Of a stretch of 64,000 nt of DNA, positions 45,570-56,126 are shown one piece after another (position 1 is the stretch's first letter; every line of letters starts with the position of its first letter). A model generated the notes under the pieces. The model was not told the origin of the DNA, made no database searches, and worked only from the letters and a program-made list of their open reading frames with translations. The stretch covers positions 1,922,001 to 1,986,000 of the forward strand of contig NZ_CP058215.1 in assembly GCF_013388255.1 (NCBI RefSeq). Direction: 5' to 3'. Position numbers and translations under genes: made by a program. The DNA is from Methanolobus zinderi (GTDB lineage: Archaea > Halobacteriota > Methanosarcinia > Methanosarcinales > Methanosarcinaceae).

Positions 45570-46739
45570 ATGTCCACTACACGCGATTATTATGAAATAC
45601 TCGGTGTATCGAAAGATGCAACAGAAGCTGAGATCAAAAAAGCATATCGTAAACTTGCGATGAAGTACCATCCGGACAAGAACAAAGAAGCGGATGCTGA
45701 GGAGAGATTCAAAGAGATATCCGAGGCATATGCTGTTCTGTCCGATGCCGAGAAGAGAGAGCAGTACGATCGTTTCGGTCATGCCGGTATTGATAGTCGT
45801 TACAGCCAGGAAGATATATTCAGAAATGCTGACTTCAGAGGTTTCGAAGATCTTGAGGACATCCTCGGCGGTATTTTCGGCGGCGCCTTCGGAGGTTTTG
45901 GAGGCTTCGGAGGTTTTGGTGGCGGACAGCAACGCCGTGGACCTGTAAGAGGTTCTGATCTGCGATATGATATGACGATCACACTTGATCAGGCTGCAAA
46001 GGGAACCGAGACACAGATCAATGTCCCCAGAGCTGAAAGATGTGAAGTATGTGGCGGAACCGGTGCAAAGCCGGGCACAGAACCCAAAACATGTAGCACA
46101 TGCCAGGGTTCCGGCCAGGTCACACATGCCCGTAATACACCCTTCGGACGCTTCATGTCAACAACCACATGTAATACATGTCATGGTACGGGCCAGATCA
46201 TAGAAGATCCCTGTGCAGCGTGCAGAGGTACAGGAAAGCAGAAAAAGGTACGCAAGATCTCCGTAAAGATACCCAAGGGTGCGGATAACGGAATGCGTTT
46301 AAAGATAAGCGGGGAAGGAGAGGATGGAAGTCCGGGTGCTCCGCCAGGTGACCTTTACGTGGTCATCCATGTTGAACCCCATAAGCTATTCGAGCGTGCC
46401 GGAGATGATATACTGTATGAGCTGCCGATCAACTTCACCCAGGCAGCCCTTGGCGATGATGTGATGGTCCCGACACTGCACGGGAAAGTCAAAATGAACA
46501 TCAAGCCCGGAACCCAGACCCATTCCATATTACGCCTGAAGGGCAAGGGAATGCCATACCTGCACGGACGCGGCCAGGGTGACCAGCTTGTGAGGGTCAT
46601 TGTAAGGACACCTACAAAACTCAACGACGAGCAGAAAGAGCTTTTCAAGAAACTCAGCCTTGCAACAGAAGGTAAGCAGGCAAAGCATACCAAAGGTGGC
46701 AAGGGCATATTCGACAAAGTAAAGGAAGCATTTGATTAA
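45570..46739 (+). CDS. dnaJ: chaperone DnaJ (Hsp40), type I
   Basis: 389-residue co-chaperone. The J domain has MKYHPDKN (the HPD motif), followed by a Gly/Phe-rich linker ([15 protein letters not shown]). Four zinc repeats follow: [24 protein letters not shown] and CAACRGTG. The C-terminal substrate domains end the chain. All elements of type I DnaJ are present. Works with DnaK and GrpE encoded just upstream. Confidence 0.97.
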   Translation: MSTTRDYYEILGVSKDATEAEIKKAYRKLAMKYHPDKNKEADAEERFKEISEAYAVLSDAEKREQYDRFGHAGIDSRYSQEDIFRNADFRGFEDLEDILGGIFGGAFGGFGGFGGFGGGQQRRGPVRGSDLRYDMTITLDQAAKGTETQINVPRAERCEVCGGTGAKPGTEPKTCSTCQGSGQVTHARNTPFGRFMSTTTCNTCHGTGQIIEDPCAACRGTGKQKKVRKISVKIPKGADNGMRLKISGEGEDGSPGAPPGDLYVVIHVEPHKLFERAGDDILYELPINFTQAALGDDVMVPTLHGKVKMNIKPGTQTHSILRLKGKGMPYLHGRGQGDQLVRVIVRTPTKLNDEQKELFKKLSLATEGKQAKHTKGGKGIFDKVKEAFD

Positions 46740-46782
46740 AATTCAAAGTCCGAATATACGAAATCTTTTTTTATTTCTTTTT

Positions 46783-46810
46783 TTACCGATATAACGGTAA
46801 GCTTTAAAAA
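46783..46810 (+). promoter_or_regulatory. trkA promoter with inverted repeat
   Basis: An inverted repeat TTACCG-atataa-CGGTAA (46783-46800) lies immediately before a TATA-like CTTTAAAAA (46802-46810), itself inside GCTTT-aa-AAAGC. The arrangement is that of an operator overlapping the BRE/TATA region. No regulator is assigned. Confidence 0.4.
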
Positions 46811-46869
46811 GCAATACCGGATATATGGCGTGTTTGTTCTATCAACTACACGTATTATGAAGGAATAAT

Positions 46870-48204
46870 ATGAAAATTGTAATCATCGGAGCCGGTGAAG
46901 TCGGTTATCATATTGCAAAAGCACTTCACCAGGCAAATGATGTTGTTATCATTGACCAGAGCGAGGAAGCATGTGAGCGTGCCAATGAACTCGATGTTCA
47001 GGTAATACAGGGCAACGGTGCCAATGTATCCATACTTACCCAGACTCTGGAAAACACGGATCTGCTTGTGGCCGTTACCGGATCGGATGAGGTCAACATT
47101 GTCGCCTGCATGGCATCAAAACTTATTGTAAAGGATGACGGAAAGCTGAATACCGTTGCAAGGGTCAGTAATCCTGATTATATCGATAAACCCGTTGCAA
47201 AACGTACCCAGATAGGCATAGATACCATGATATGCCCCGAACTCACGCTGGCCTCGGAAGTCGCAGAGATACTTTCGATTCCCTATGCCATAGGAGCGGA
47301 ATATTTTGCAGAGGGAAAGGTTGAGATGATGGAATTTGCCGTATCCGATGCCAGTCAGCTTGTGGGAAAAGAGTTACAGGAACTTCACATGGCCAATTGC
47401 TGTATTGTAAGTGCTCTTTTCAGGGACTCTGAAGTAATAATCCCACATGGCGAGGATAAGATACAGGAGAATGATCACATCGTCGTCATCGGAAAGCCTG
47501 CTGCCATGAAAGATGTACGTGACAAGTTCGGTGAAAAGGTCGGCGGGCGAAGCAAGGTCATGATAATAGGAGGCGGGATCGTAGGCTTCTACCTTGCAAA
47601 ACTTGTATCCAAAGGTGAGTTCGATTTGAAGGTCATAGAGTCTGATAAGGAACGCTCCACCCAGATAGCAGATGAGCTTCCCAACACCCTTGTGCTCAAT
47701 GGTGACGGCACCGATATCAACCTTCTCAAGGAAGAAGGTGTCGGAGAAATGGATGTTGTCATAGCGGTAACAAACAGCGATGAGAAAAACCTTCTCTGTG
47801 CACTGATCGCCAAACAGCTTGGCGTTCAGAAAGTAATAGCAAGAGCTGACCGCTCGGACTATGTATCCCTTTTTGAGATGGTAGGTGTGGACAGTGCTGT
47901 AAGTCCTAGGCAGGCCACAGTCAGCGAGGTTCTGAAACTGACAATGGGCCAGGGAATCGAGACAGTTACCACCATAGAAGGAGAAAAAGCAGAGATAATA
48001 GAATATACCACTTCCAAAAAATCAAAAATTGTAGGAAAACCACTTAAAAGCGTCAAGTTCCCGCCAGGAGCCATTGTCAGTATGGTGGTCCACAAAGGAA
48101 ACACGATCGTCCCCCGTGGTGAATATGTAATTGAAGAAGGGGACAGAGTAGTTGTGTTTGCCCTGCAATCCGCAAATACTCAGGTGGAAAAACTGTTCAA
48201 ATAA
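46870..48204 (+). CDS. trkA: Trk potassium uptake regulatory subunit TrkA
   Basis: Cytoplasmic NAD(H)-binding regulator of the TrkH channel, 444 residues in two similar halves. Each half is a TrkA-N Rossmann domain (VIIGAGEVGYHIAKAL at the N-terminus; MIIGGGIVGFYLAKLV from about residue 230) plus a TrkA-C domain (the last ends VIEEGDRVVVFAL). AAGGAA lies upstream of the ATG. trkH follows 22 bases later. Confidence 0.95.
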   Translation: MKIVIIGAGEVGYHIAKALHQANDVVIIDQSEEACERANELDVQVIQGNGANVSILTQTLENTDLLVAVTGSDEVNIVACMASKLIVKDDGKLNTVARVSNPDYIDKPVAKRTQIGIDTMICPELTLASEVAEILSIPYAIGAEYFAEGKVEMMEFAVSDASQLVGKELQELHMANCCIVSALFRDSEVIIPHGEDKIQENDHIVVIGKPAAMKDVRDKFGEKVGGRSKVMIIGGGIVGFYLAKLVSKGEFDLKVIESDKERSTQIADELPNTLVLNGDGTDINLLKEEGVGEMDVVIAVTNSDEKNLLCALIAKQLGVQKVIARADRSDYVSLFEMVGVDSAVSPRQATVSEVLKLTMGQGIETVTTIEGEKAEIIEYTTSKKSKIVGKPLKSVKFPPGAIVSMVVHKGNTIVPRGEYVIEEGDRVVVFALQSANTQVEKLFK

Positions 48205-48226
48205 GTCATTTTAATGGTGTGTCCCC

Positions 48227-49663
48227 ATGATGAACTATGCGATCATACTCAATGTACTGGGAAATCTGCTCAGGTTCCTTGGACTTGTAATGGTCGTACC
48301 GCTTCTGGTCGCTTTCTACTACGGGGATTCACTGCTGCCCTTTGCAGTTGCCATACTGGTCACCGGGGTTCTGGGCATCGTAATATCATATAGATATGAG
48401 GCCGAAGGTGACTGGAAGATCAGAGAAGGCTTTGCAATTGTTGCCTTTGGATGGCTTACGGCTGCTGTTTTCGGCTCAATCCCCTACCTGCTTGACGGAA
48501 TTACTCCTATTAACGCTCTTTTTGAATCAATGTCCGGGTTTACTACAACCGGAGCAACCATCCTCCAGGACATAGAAAGTCATTCCAGAAGCATACTTTT
48601 CTGGCGTAACATGACCCAGTGGCTTGGGGGAATGGGTATCATCATGCTTTTCATAGCGATCCTTCCAAAGCTCAGTGTCGCCGGAAGGCAGCTTTTCCGG
48701 GCTGAAGCACCGGGTCCCACGGAAGATAAGATAAAACCGCGGATCAGGGAAACTGCCAGGATCCTCTGGACGGTCTACGTTGCAATTTCCGCAATACAGG
48801 CTGCGCTGCTTATGCTTGCCGGTATGTCGCTGTATGATGCTGTTACACATACATTTACCACCATGTCAACCGGCGGATTTTCCCCTTATGCAGAAGGGAT
48901 CGCTGCATTTCATAGTCCTCTCATTGAGGGAATCATCACCGTTTTTATGTTCATAGCAGGAGCAAACTTCGCTCTTCATTACAGGACCCTGTATGCCGAC
49001 CGCCAGAGCCTGATAAAAGATAACGAATTCAAATTCTATACACTTATAGTACTGACTGCAACCGCAATTCTGACCTTTTCACTCTGGAATGATATGGGAG
49101 AGAATATCCTGCTTTCCTTCAGGTATGCCATATTCCAGGTAGTATCAATAGTCACAACAACAGGTTATGCTACGGCTGATTTTAATATGTGGACCGATTC
49201 TGCGAGGATCGTTCTGCTTGCGGTAATGTTCATTGGCGGATGCGCAGGTTCCACAGCAGGAGGAATAAAGGTGGTCAGGTTCCTGCTTCTGCTTAAGTAC
49301 TCACAGAACGCTCTTTTCAGGTCCATTCATCCAAAAGCTGTAAAGCCGATCAAGTTTAACAATAAAACAGTGCCTGAAGAAATCATGCAGGCAATAGTAT
49401 CATTTGCCGTCATCTATGTGATGATCTTTGCAGTATCCACAGCATTACTCTCTCTTCTTGGAATGGAACTGATAAGCTCTATCACGGCATCCATCGCCAC
49501 ACTGGGTAATATAGGTCCGGGATTCAATGCTGTTGGCCCCATGTCCAATTTCGATGTAGTACCTGCTCTTGGAAAGCTTTTACTGATAGCAAATATGTGG
49601 ATAGGAAGGCTTGAGGTTTTCACGGTTATTGTTATGCTTACGCCGGAATTCTGGAGAAGATAG
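48227..49663 (+). CDS. trkH: Trk potassium uptake channel TrkH
   Basis: Membrane K+ channel subunit, 478 residues with about ten to twelve helices and four pore loops of the Trk/Ktr type: SGFTTTGAT, STGGFSPY, TTTGYATAD and TLGNIGPGF. The conserved GGCAGSTAGGIKVVR lies after the third pore loop. GGTG precedes the first ATG, and an ATG one codon in is equivalent. Partner of TrkA just upstream. A bidirectional hairpin follows. Confidence 0.95.
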   Translation: MMNYAIILNVLGNLLRFLGLVMVVPLLVAFYYGDSLLPFAVAILVTGVLGIVISYRYEAEGDWKIREGFAIVAFGWLTAAVFGSIPYLLDGITPINALFESMSGFTTTGATILQDIESHSRSILFWRNMTQWLGGMGIIMLFIAILPKLSVAGRQLFRAEAPGPTEDKIKPRIRETARILWTVYVAISAIQAALLMLAGMSLYDAVTHTFTTMSTGGFSPYAEGIAAFHSPLIEGIITVFMFIAGANFALHYRTLYADRQSLIKDNEFKFYTLIVLTATAILTFSLWNDMGENILLSFRYAIFQVVSIVTTTGYATADFNMWTDSARIVLLAVMFIGGCAGSTAGGIKVVRFLLLLKYSQNALFRSIHPKAVKPIKFNNKTVPEEIMQAIVSFAVIYVMIFAVSTALLSLLGMELISSITASIATLGNIGPGFNAVGPMSNFDVVPALGKLLLIANMWIGRLEVFTVIVMLTPEFWRR

Positions 49664-49690
49664 ATACGGAATAAAAAAGAATAAGAAAAT

Positions 49691-49712
49691 GAAGACAGGA
49701 TAATCTGTCTTC
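49691..49712. terminator. bidirectional terminator between trkH and the lipid reductase
   Basis: Perfect 8-bp stem GAAGACAG / CTGTCTTC with a 6-base loop, in the 49-base gap between convergent genes and touching the stop of the minus-strand gene. Confidence 0.6.
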
Positions 49713-50927
49713 TCAGCGCTCAAAGTCAAGCCCGTATTTGGCAACGTTCTTGAACAATACTCTCAGATCCCACAGGAGCTTCCTGTTGGCTTTGAAAAGG
49801 GCATAAAGAAGATCCAGCAGGCTCATTGTTGAAAAATTGACATTTTTTAGTGAATGAGCCAGGTCGTTGAGTTCCTTATCGGTGAATTTGATGAACACGT
49901 TTTTGACAATGAGGCTGTTATCGATCTCCAGACCGACTGTAGAACGCCATTTTTTCTCATACTCCCCGAGCTTTGTCTCGGAAAGATCACCTGAGGAAAT
50001 TGCTTCATAGGCAACCTCACCGGCAATCTCACCAGCCTCCATGGCATTGACAATTCCTCCGCCTGTGATCGGATCGGACTGCCTTGCAGCATCCCCCACA
50101 AGCATCAGACCGTTTGCAATTGTCTTATCTATACTGCCACTTACAGGAACACCTCCGACGTCCACTTCAAGGACACGGGCATCAGGGAATTTCTCCGCCA
50201 CAAAGTCTTCCAGATATTCAATTGCAGTCTTTTGTCCGGATTTACTTCCCAGGATACCTATTCCCACGTTTGCAAGATCATTCCCTTTGGGGAAGATCCA
50301 GATATATCCTGCAGGTGCCATCTCATTGCCGAGATAGAAATAGCAATATTCCTGATCTATACCCGTATTACTCATCAGGAACTGTGCACAAGTCTCAATG
50401 TCCACCGGTTTGAGGGATGTATCAATGCCTGCCCATCTGCCTACCTTTGATTCAACACCATCAGCACCAATGACTATCTTACAGCGGACTTCACGCTCCT
50501 CGCCCCGGTGCATTATCCTGACACCCCTGACAAAACCGTCTTCGATGATGAGTCCGGTGGCTCTTGTCTTTACAAATACCTCGGCACCAGCTTTAGCACT
50601 TTCATATGCAAGGGCCCTGTCAAACAGTTTACGTTCAAGGACATAGCCGACCTCGGCACCTGCAACCTCTTCTGCCATTTCTATCATTGTACCGTCGGGG
50701 GAAAATATGCGTGAGCCCTTGACATCGGCACATATCCACCGGTCGTCCAGATCGATATGTTTCTTAAGACAGATCTTGCTTACACCTTCCGCACACCTTA
50801 CGGGATCTCCTATTTCCTGTCTCTTCTCGATCAAAAGGACACTCAGACCCTTTTCTGCTGCGGTTTTAGCTGTGATCGAACCTGCAGGACCCGCTCCTAT
50901 CACCACCACATCATAATATTCTTTCAC
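49713..50927 (-). CDS. digeranylgeranylglycerophospholipid (geranylgeranyl) reductase
   Basis: Flavoenzyme that saturates the isoprenoid chains of archaeal membrane lipids, 404 residues. The FAD dinucleotide motif [28 protein letters not shown] is followed by the family block [35 protein letters not shown] is the second FAD site. The start is GTG at 50927 with GAGGTGAGCAG upstream, sharing four bases with the ferredoxin stop. In Methanosarcina acetivorans the same pair, reductase plus ferredoxin, was reported to be needed for full lipid saturation. Confidence 0.93.
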   Translation of the reverse strand: MKEYYDVVVIGAGPAGSITAKTAAEKGLSVLLIEKRQEIGDPVRCAEGVSKICLKKHIDLDDRWICADVKGSRIFSPDGTMIEMAEEVAGAEVGYVLERKLFDRALAYESAKAGAEVFVKTRATGLIIEDGFVRGVRIMHRGEEREVRCKIVIGADGVESKVGRWAGIDTSLKPVDIETCAQFLMSNTGIDQEYCYFYLGNEMAPAGYIWIFPKGNDLANVGIGILGSKSGQKTAIEYLEDFVAEKFPDARVLEVDVGGVPVSGSIDKTIANGLMLVGDAARQSDPITGGGIVNAMEAGEIAGEVAYEAISSGDLSETKLGEYEKKWRSTVGLEIDNSLIVKNVFIKFTDKELNDLAHSLKNVNFSTMSLLDLLYALFKANRKLLWDLRVLFKNVAKYGLDFER

Positions 50928-51097
50928 CTGCTCACCTCAATAGCTCCCAGAGGGCAGATCTTAGCACATATCCCGCAGCTTGTACAATTATCATCCACTT
51001 CGATCCAAGTTTCGACCAACTCAAGCGCACCGGCAGGGCACACACCTACACATGCACCGCAGTATCCGCATTTGAACTTGTTCACTTTAATGGTCAC
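50924..51097 (-). CDS. 2[4Fe-4S] ferredoxin partner of the lipid reductase
   Basis: 57-residue ferredoxin with two cluster motifs, [12 protein letters not shown] and [15 protein letters not shown] start at 51097 with GGTGATAATTG upstream. The stop overlaps the reductase start (GTGA), so the two are made together. By analogy with Methanosarcina it delivers electrons to the reductase. Confidence 0.92.
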   Translation of the reverse strand: MTIKVNKFKCGYCGACVGVCPAGALELVETWIEVDDNCTSCGICAKICPLGAIEVSR

Positions 51098-51216
51098 CAA
51101 TTATCACCTGTATTAAATGTAACTTTTTATAGAAGATTCTTGAAGAAAGTATATCTTTTTTCCCTTTTAAAACGGGAACCGCAAAATATTCGGTTCTGTC
51201 AGCAGCAGATTTTATT

Positions 51217-51849
51217 TTACTGACACAGGCTTACTCTGACCCGTGCCCTGCCGTTATCCTCCATACCGAACTTGCTGTCAATATAGGATTTTGACAAACC
51301 ATGTCCGTGAAGCATGATCTCCACCAAGTCCTGAGGTTCATCGATATCGGTACTCAGCAGAAAGGAATCAAAGACATGAACCGATTGTTGCATCTCCTGA
51401 GCAATTCTGCAATGATTAATGTAACTGGAATCATAGTACCTGACATAGAAACTGTCAGGATTTTTTATAAAGAGGACATTCGTCCCTCCGCCTTTTCCGG
51501 GAACGATGACCAGATCATCTTCAATATCCGTGATATTTCTTATATGTTGCGGAGTTACAAGGGGAAGATCGGCCATGATAACCAGTACGGGTTCGTCGAC
51601 TGTTTCCAGATAGCCGTTGATTGCCTTGTTGAGATCGTGTTCACTGAAGATAATATCAACATCGAGGTCATCCGGAACTCCGTTTTGGGGTGTTGTGAGC
51701 ACGTCGATCTTATTCACTCCGGCAGCCTGCAGGCTTTCCACAACGTCCCTGAGCATAAGCTCAACAAAGTATTCCCTCTCTTCAAGTGTAAGAGCCGGAG
51801 AAAGCCTTGATTTTGCATTTTGTTTTTTGTAGGGGATCACTGCTCTCAT
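51217..51849 (-). CDS. cofC: 2-phospho-L-lactate guanylyltransferase CofC
   Basis: Nucleotidyltransferase that activates 2-phospholactate (or phosphoenolpyruvate) with GTP in F420 side-chain synthesis, 210 residues. The GT-A type core has AVIPYKKQNAKSRLSPALTLEER, then VLVIMADLPLVTPQHI and IVPGKGGGTNVLFI. ATG 51849 is preferred over 51855 because AAGGT is at the right distance. The start lies ten bases after the cofH stop, giving the operon cofG-cofH-cofC. Confidence 0.93.
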   Translation of the reverse strand: MRAVIPYKKQNAKSRLSPALTLEEREYFVELMLRDVVESLQAAGVNKIDVLTTPQNGVPDDLDVDIIFSEHDLNKAINGYLETVDEPVLVIMADLPLVTPQHIRNITDIEDDLVIVPGKGGGTNVLFIKNPDSFYVRYYDSSYINHCRIAQEMQQSVHVFDSFLLSTDIDEPQDLVEIMLHGHGLSKSYIDSKFGMEDNGRARVRVSLCQ

Positions 51850-51858
51850 GTGCATACC

Positions 51859-52980
51859 TTATGCGATCTTTACACCTGTTTTTGATTGATCTGTTGCATC
51901 AAAGAACTTGCTATAGACCGTATTCCTCTGCTTTGGCTGCCTGTCAGAAGATCTGATGAACCATTCAAGTTCTTGTCCGGACATGAATTCTCCGTTGCTT
52001 GCACCTGCAGATCTGGATATCTTCTCCTCCATAAGTGTTCCTCCCAGATCATTGGCACCGCAGAACAGGGCAACCTGTGAAAGCTTCTTGCCAAGTTTCA
52101 CCCAGCTTGACTGGATGTTATTAACATGTGTGTTAAGAATAATCCTGCCCAGAGCATATATTTTGAGATCTTCCATACCGGGGGTTATATACTGACCCGA
52201 TTCCAGCATCTTCTCACCGATGCGGTTATTATATGGCATGAATGGCAATGGGACAAATTCAGTGATCCCGCCTGTGGTCTTCTGGACTTCCCGGATAAGC
52301 ATGATATGATCGATACGCTCTTCCATGGTCTCGATGTGTCCGTACATCATCGTGGCAGTGGTTGGGATCCCGGTCCTGTGTGCCTTTGTGACAACATCGA
52401 CCCATTCGTCGGTACTGAGCTTGTTGGGACATATGATCTTCCTGACCCTGTCGGAAAGGATCTCGGCAGCTGTCCCCGGCATGGAGCCAAGGCCTGCTTT
52501 TTTAAGTTCCAGCAGAGCATCATCCACAGAAACATCACTCTGCCTTGCTGCATGATAGACCTCCATGGGTGAGAAGGCATGGGTGCTTATGTGCGGGAAC
52601 TCCTCTTTGACGGATTCAATGATGTTAAGATAAAAATCCAGATCAACATCAGGCAACAGACCACCCTGGATACATACTTCGGTTGCGCCGAGCCTGTCAG
52701 CTTCCCTGACCTTGTCCAGTATCTGCTCGATATTGAGAATATAGCCGTCAGAATTGTGCTTGAAGGCACAGAAGCCGCAATTGCCTATGCATTTATTGGT
52801 AAAGTTGATATTACGATTGATAATGTATGTTACTACATCGCCCACGGATTCATATCTTAACCTGTCGGCAAGCTCAAAAAGTTCGAACGGGTGGGCCTGA
52901 AGCAATGAGAGCGCATCTTCTTTTGTAGTCTCGCCCGCAAGCGCATTTTCGATAACGTCGTCACTGATAGTAGCTTTCAT
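51859..52980 (-). CDS. cofH: 5-amino-6-(D-ribitylamino)uracil--L-tyrosine 4-hydroxyphenyl transferase CofH
   Basis: Radical SAM subunit of FO synthase, which forms the deazaflavin chromophore of F420 together with CofG. The cluster motif is CIGNCGFC. The ICIQGGL-type block reads EVCIQGGLLPDVDLDFY, and ARQSDVSVDDALLELKKAGLGSMPGTAAEIL is conserved. It has 373 residues. GGAGAAAGAA precedes ATG 52980. Confidence 0.95.
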   Translation of the reverse strand: MKATISDDVIENALAGETTKEDALSLLQAHPFELFELADRLRYESVGDVVTYIINRNINFTNKCIGNCGFCAFKHNSDGYILNIEQILDKVREADRLGATEVCIQGGLLPDVDLDFYLNIIESVKEEFPHISTHAFSPMEVYHAARQSDVSVDDALLELKKAGLGSMPGTAAEILSDRVRKIICPNKLSTDEWVDVVTKAHRTGIPTTATMMYGHIETMEERIDHIMLIREVQKTTGGITEFVPLPFMPYNNRIGEKMLESGQYITPGMEDLKIYALGRIILNTHVNNIQSSWVKLGKKLSQVALFCGANDLGGTLMEEKISRSAGASNGEFMSGQELEWFIRSSDRQPKQRNTVYSKFFDATDQSKTGVKIA

Positions 52981-53031
52981 TTCTTTCTCCAGCGGTATTC
53001 ATATATCCGGCAAAACCGACTTTATTCAGTA

Positions 53032-54036
53032 TTAAACAAATTCCTTTCTGTAACCTTCCTCATCAGAGAGGGACAGGACAAGGTCCTTTATCTGGTCACT
53101 GTACCAGCCCTTTTTCAGATACTGAGGATATATCGGTAACCTCTCCTTAAGAGGTATGTCCCTGAGCATCTCTCTGAGCTTTTCAGCGCTTGGCCACTGA
53201 GCCTCCGGATTTATCCAGTCCACGGTTACAGGTGATATGCCACCAAGATCTGTGGCTCCGCACTGTATGAGAACATAGGGGTCCACAAGGTTTGGTGCAA
53301 CCTGTATTGTCACATCTTCGGGAAGTATCTCCCTGGCGATCAGAACTGTCTGCATCATCTCCTCGTCTGTGGGGGGCGGACAGTCAGCCATCGGAGTGCC
53401 GGGTTTTGGTGTAAAGTTCTGTATTATGACTTCCTGTATATGCCTGTATTCCTCATGCAGCTCAGCAATCAGCTGAAGTGAGTTGATCCGGTCATCCAGT
53501 GTTTCCCCGATGCCAACAAGCAAACCTGTTGTGAAGGGAATTTCCAGTTCTCCCGCGTATTTTATCGTTTTTATCCTGCCGGAAGGTTCCTTTCCCGGAC
53601 TGGAGACATGTGCATCAAGTTCAGCGGTTGTCTCGAGCATAAGTCCCATACTTGCATTCAGCGGTTTCAGGGTCTCAAGTTCCGTAAAATTCAGCACACC
53701 AGCGTTCGTGTGGGGAAGAAGACCTTTATCGATCGCAGTTTTGCATAGCTCTGCAAGATACTCAACAGTAGACCCATAGCCCATATCTGCAAGCCATTGT
53801 TGATACTCCGGCAGTTCCTCACCATACTCACCCAGTGTGTAAAGAACTTCCGTACAGCCTGCATCCTTGCCTTTTTCCAGTATCGGAAGGATCTCGTCCG
53901 GTGTCATAAGTTTTGCTTCCGGATCATCAGGACTACGTCTGAAAGTGCAATATCCGCAGTTATTCCTGCAAACATTGGTAACGGGTATAAACACATTGCG
54001 GCAAAACGTGACAAATTCTGGCATCGTTACTTTCAT
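53032..54036 (-). CDS. cofG: 7,8-didemethyl-8-hydroxy-5-deazariboflavin synthase CofG
   Basis: Second radical SAM subunit of FO synthase. The cluster motif CRNNCGYC lies at the N-terminus (VTNVCRNNCGYCTFRRSPDDPEAKLM). EVIIQNFTPKPGTPM and IQCGATDLGGISPVTVDWINPE are family blocks. It has 334 residues. The start may be ATG 54036 or the Met four codons in. Neither has a strong ribosome site, as expected for a first gene with a short leader. Confidence 0.95.
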   Translation of the reverse strand: MKVTMPEFVTFCRNVFIPVTNVCRNNCGYCTFRRSPDDPEAKLMTPDEILPILEKGKDAGCTEVLYTLGEYGEELPEYQQWLADMGYGSTVEYLAELCKTAIDKGLLPHTNAGVLNFTELETLKPLNASMGLMLETTAELDAHVSSPGKEPSGRIKTIKYAGELEIPFTTGLLVGIGETLDDRINSLQLIAELHEEYRHIQEVIIQNFTPKPGTPMADCPPPTDEEMMQTVLIAREILPEDVTIQVAPNLVDPYVLIQCGATDLGGISPVTVDWINPEAQWPSAEKLREMLRDIPLKERLPIYPQYLKKGWYSDQIKDLVLSLSDEEGYRKEFV

Positions 54037-54288
54037 AGATACAATAACAAATACATAAGTTTAATTGAAGGTCAGCGTATGAGGTGTGTTTGACTTCGTT
54101 TTCCTTCGTTTAACCTTAACCAGTCCTCAGATGCATACGTCTTAAGTCGGTTCCAATAGTCAAGATTCAGAATCTATTAATATGAACCGAACTTCCTTTT
54201 TATGGAATTGAGCCATCAGCTTTTGAAAATATTATATATTGCAAAATATATATACTCAAACGTACATTCATCCTTTAGTGAAAAACAA

Positions 54289-54927
54289 ATGAAAAGCTTA
54301 GCAAAACGTAACATTACGTACCGGAAATTAGCCGGCATTTCATTGATTTTTTTGATAATATTAGCATACATAAACTTTGTATTCGCATTCGAGTACGATG
54401 AGAATTCCATAAGTATGAAACCCAGGGTGCTCTCCTACAAGGCATCCGGTGAACCTGTGGAGCTGATAAACAACAAATCAGCCCAGGACCCTACCTGGGA
54501 TGAGCTGATGGCCTTTCTGAAGGAAGACGATACTGACAGGATACTCTACCAGAGCAATGTCTTTGATTGTGTGGATTATGCAGAAAGGTTGCATAACAAT
54601 GCGGAGCAGGCAGGCATACGTGCCGCATATGTCTCGATTGATTTCTACGACCTGGAAAAGGGACACGCCATTAATGCATTCCAGACAAGTGATAAGGGAC
54701 TGACATTCATTGATTGTACAGGTTCACAGTCGCCACTCGGAGAGCTTGATAGTTACGATAAGGTGGCCTATATAGAAGAAGGCAAGGAATACGGTATCGT
54801 ATCAATATATTATACCGAAACTCCGGATTATCAGTTCTATGAACTCAGAAAAGACAACCCACGTCTGCGGGGATTCTTCAAAAGTGTCGGCGTGGTCAAA
54901 AGTGCCCAGGTGTACTGGGAATATTAG
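54289..54927 (+). CDS. exported transglutaminase-like protein of unknown function
   Basis: 212 residues from ATG 54289. A signal peptide or anchor (KRNITYRKLAGISLIFLIILAYINFVFA) precedes an extracellular domain. VFDCVDYAERLHNNAEQAG, then GHAINAF and FIDCTGS, give a Cys-His-Asp order like transglutaminase or papain-like folds, which methanogens often display on the cell surface. A start 29 codons upstream is open, but the signal peptide argues for 54289. TATA-like ATATATATAC lies near 54246. Confidence 0.7.
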   Translation: MKSLAKRNITYRKLAGISLIFLIILAYINFVFAFEYDENSISMKPRVLSYKASGEPVELINNKSAQDPTWDELMAFLKEDDTDRILYQSNVFDCVDYAERLHNNAEQAGIRAAYVSIDFYDLEKGHAINAFQTSDKGLTFIDCTGSQSPLGELDSYDKVAYIEEGKEYGIVSIYYTETPDYQFYELRKDNPRLRGFFKSVGVVKSAQVYWEY

Positions 54928-55089
54928 TTATTTTTTTTGTCACCGGGTAGTTGAAAGTGGCGAATCAGGCTACAGATCACCTGCACATAAGATAACAACA
55001 GAAATTCGAAAAGTTTAAGTGGAACAGGATAATCTCTTTTATCAGATCATAAAAAACAATTGCCAGTACAATAATCAAAGGAGGTGAGC

Positions 55090-55901
55090 ATGTCAGCCTT
55101 TCTCTTATTGAGACCATTCTGAATTCAGAGAAAAGAAAGAGACTAATGCTTTTATTGGATGATGGTCCCCGAGATATGGAAACAATACTGGAGACTCTTA
55201 AAACAAAACGATCGGCACTTCTACCACAGATCAAGCTCATGGAGGAAAAGCATCTCCTGCTAAAAGAAGATGGGGTGTGTGAGCTTACCACAATTAGTGA
55301 GTTGCTGATGAGCAAGACATTACCTCTGCTGAGTATGGTGAATTTCTTTGATAGGGATATGGAATACTGGGGAAGCCACAATATTGATTTTATACCAATT
55401 GAGCTGCTGAAAAGAGTTGATGAGATCGGGAATTATACCATAATTGAACCGGAACTGCCTGAGATATTCGAAATGAACAGGGTATTTGATGAAGGACTGA
55501 GAAGAACAAAGAAGTCCAGAATAGTTACCAGCATAATATATCCTGATTCCATGGAAGTGTTGCATGAATTATCAAGAACGGACATAGACATGGAGTTCGT
55601 CACCACTCAGAAAATACTGAATAAATTCAGAACGGAAAGTTATGAAAAACTCTGTGAGACAATGGAAAGCGGACAAATTAAATTCTTCATATACAATGGA
55701 AAAATACGCTTTCCGGCCTTTTCACAGAATGACGATGGTCTTTTTCTTTTCATGTCAAAAAAGGATAGGACCTTCGAGAACAGGCTTCTTCTGTCCCGAA
55801 CCCCCGATGCACTTGAATGGGGCAGGGAGTTCTTTGAATATTACAAGGAAGATGTAACTCAGGTATTTGGCATGCAGCATCTTGAGAAACTTTTAGCATA
55901 G
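55090..55901 (+). pseudogene. FilR1 (DUF1724) winged-helix regulator with out-of-frame start
   Basis: The body matches the FilR1 regulator at 22168: an ILNSEKRKRLMLLLDDGPRDMETIL winged helix, DMEYWGSHNIDFIPIELL, then PDALEWGREFFEYYKEDV. The body frame is open from 55053, but the first in-frame ATG is 55146, which would cut off the first helix. The only ATG with a strong ribosome site (GGAGGTGAGC) is 55090, and its frame stops at 55121. A single lost base (for example ATGGTC to ATGTC) would join them. Either a true frameshift, an assembly error, or a non-standard start. Translation from 55146 gives 251 residues. Confidence 0.65.
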
Positions 55902-56126
55902 CATGTACCCGGTAATTTAAAAAATATCTCTTACTCCTCAGATGGCTGTACAGACTCATGAAAACTGTGATCCGAGATCAACCCGGCTATTAAAAATACA
56001 GACTGTACACCGGTCAGCCATTGTATGTATGTGTTGAAATATGACTGGAATAAATAAATATAAAAATATGCACACAATATTAATTAGTTAGCTGTGTATA
56101 CCGGAATGCAGATATGGTGCAAAAAA

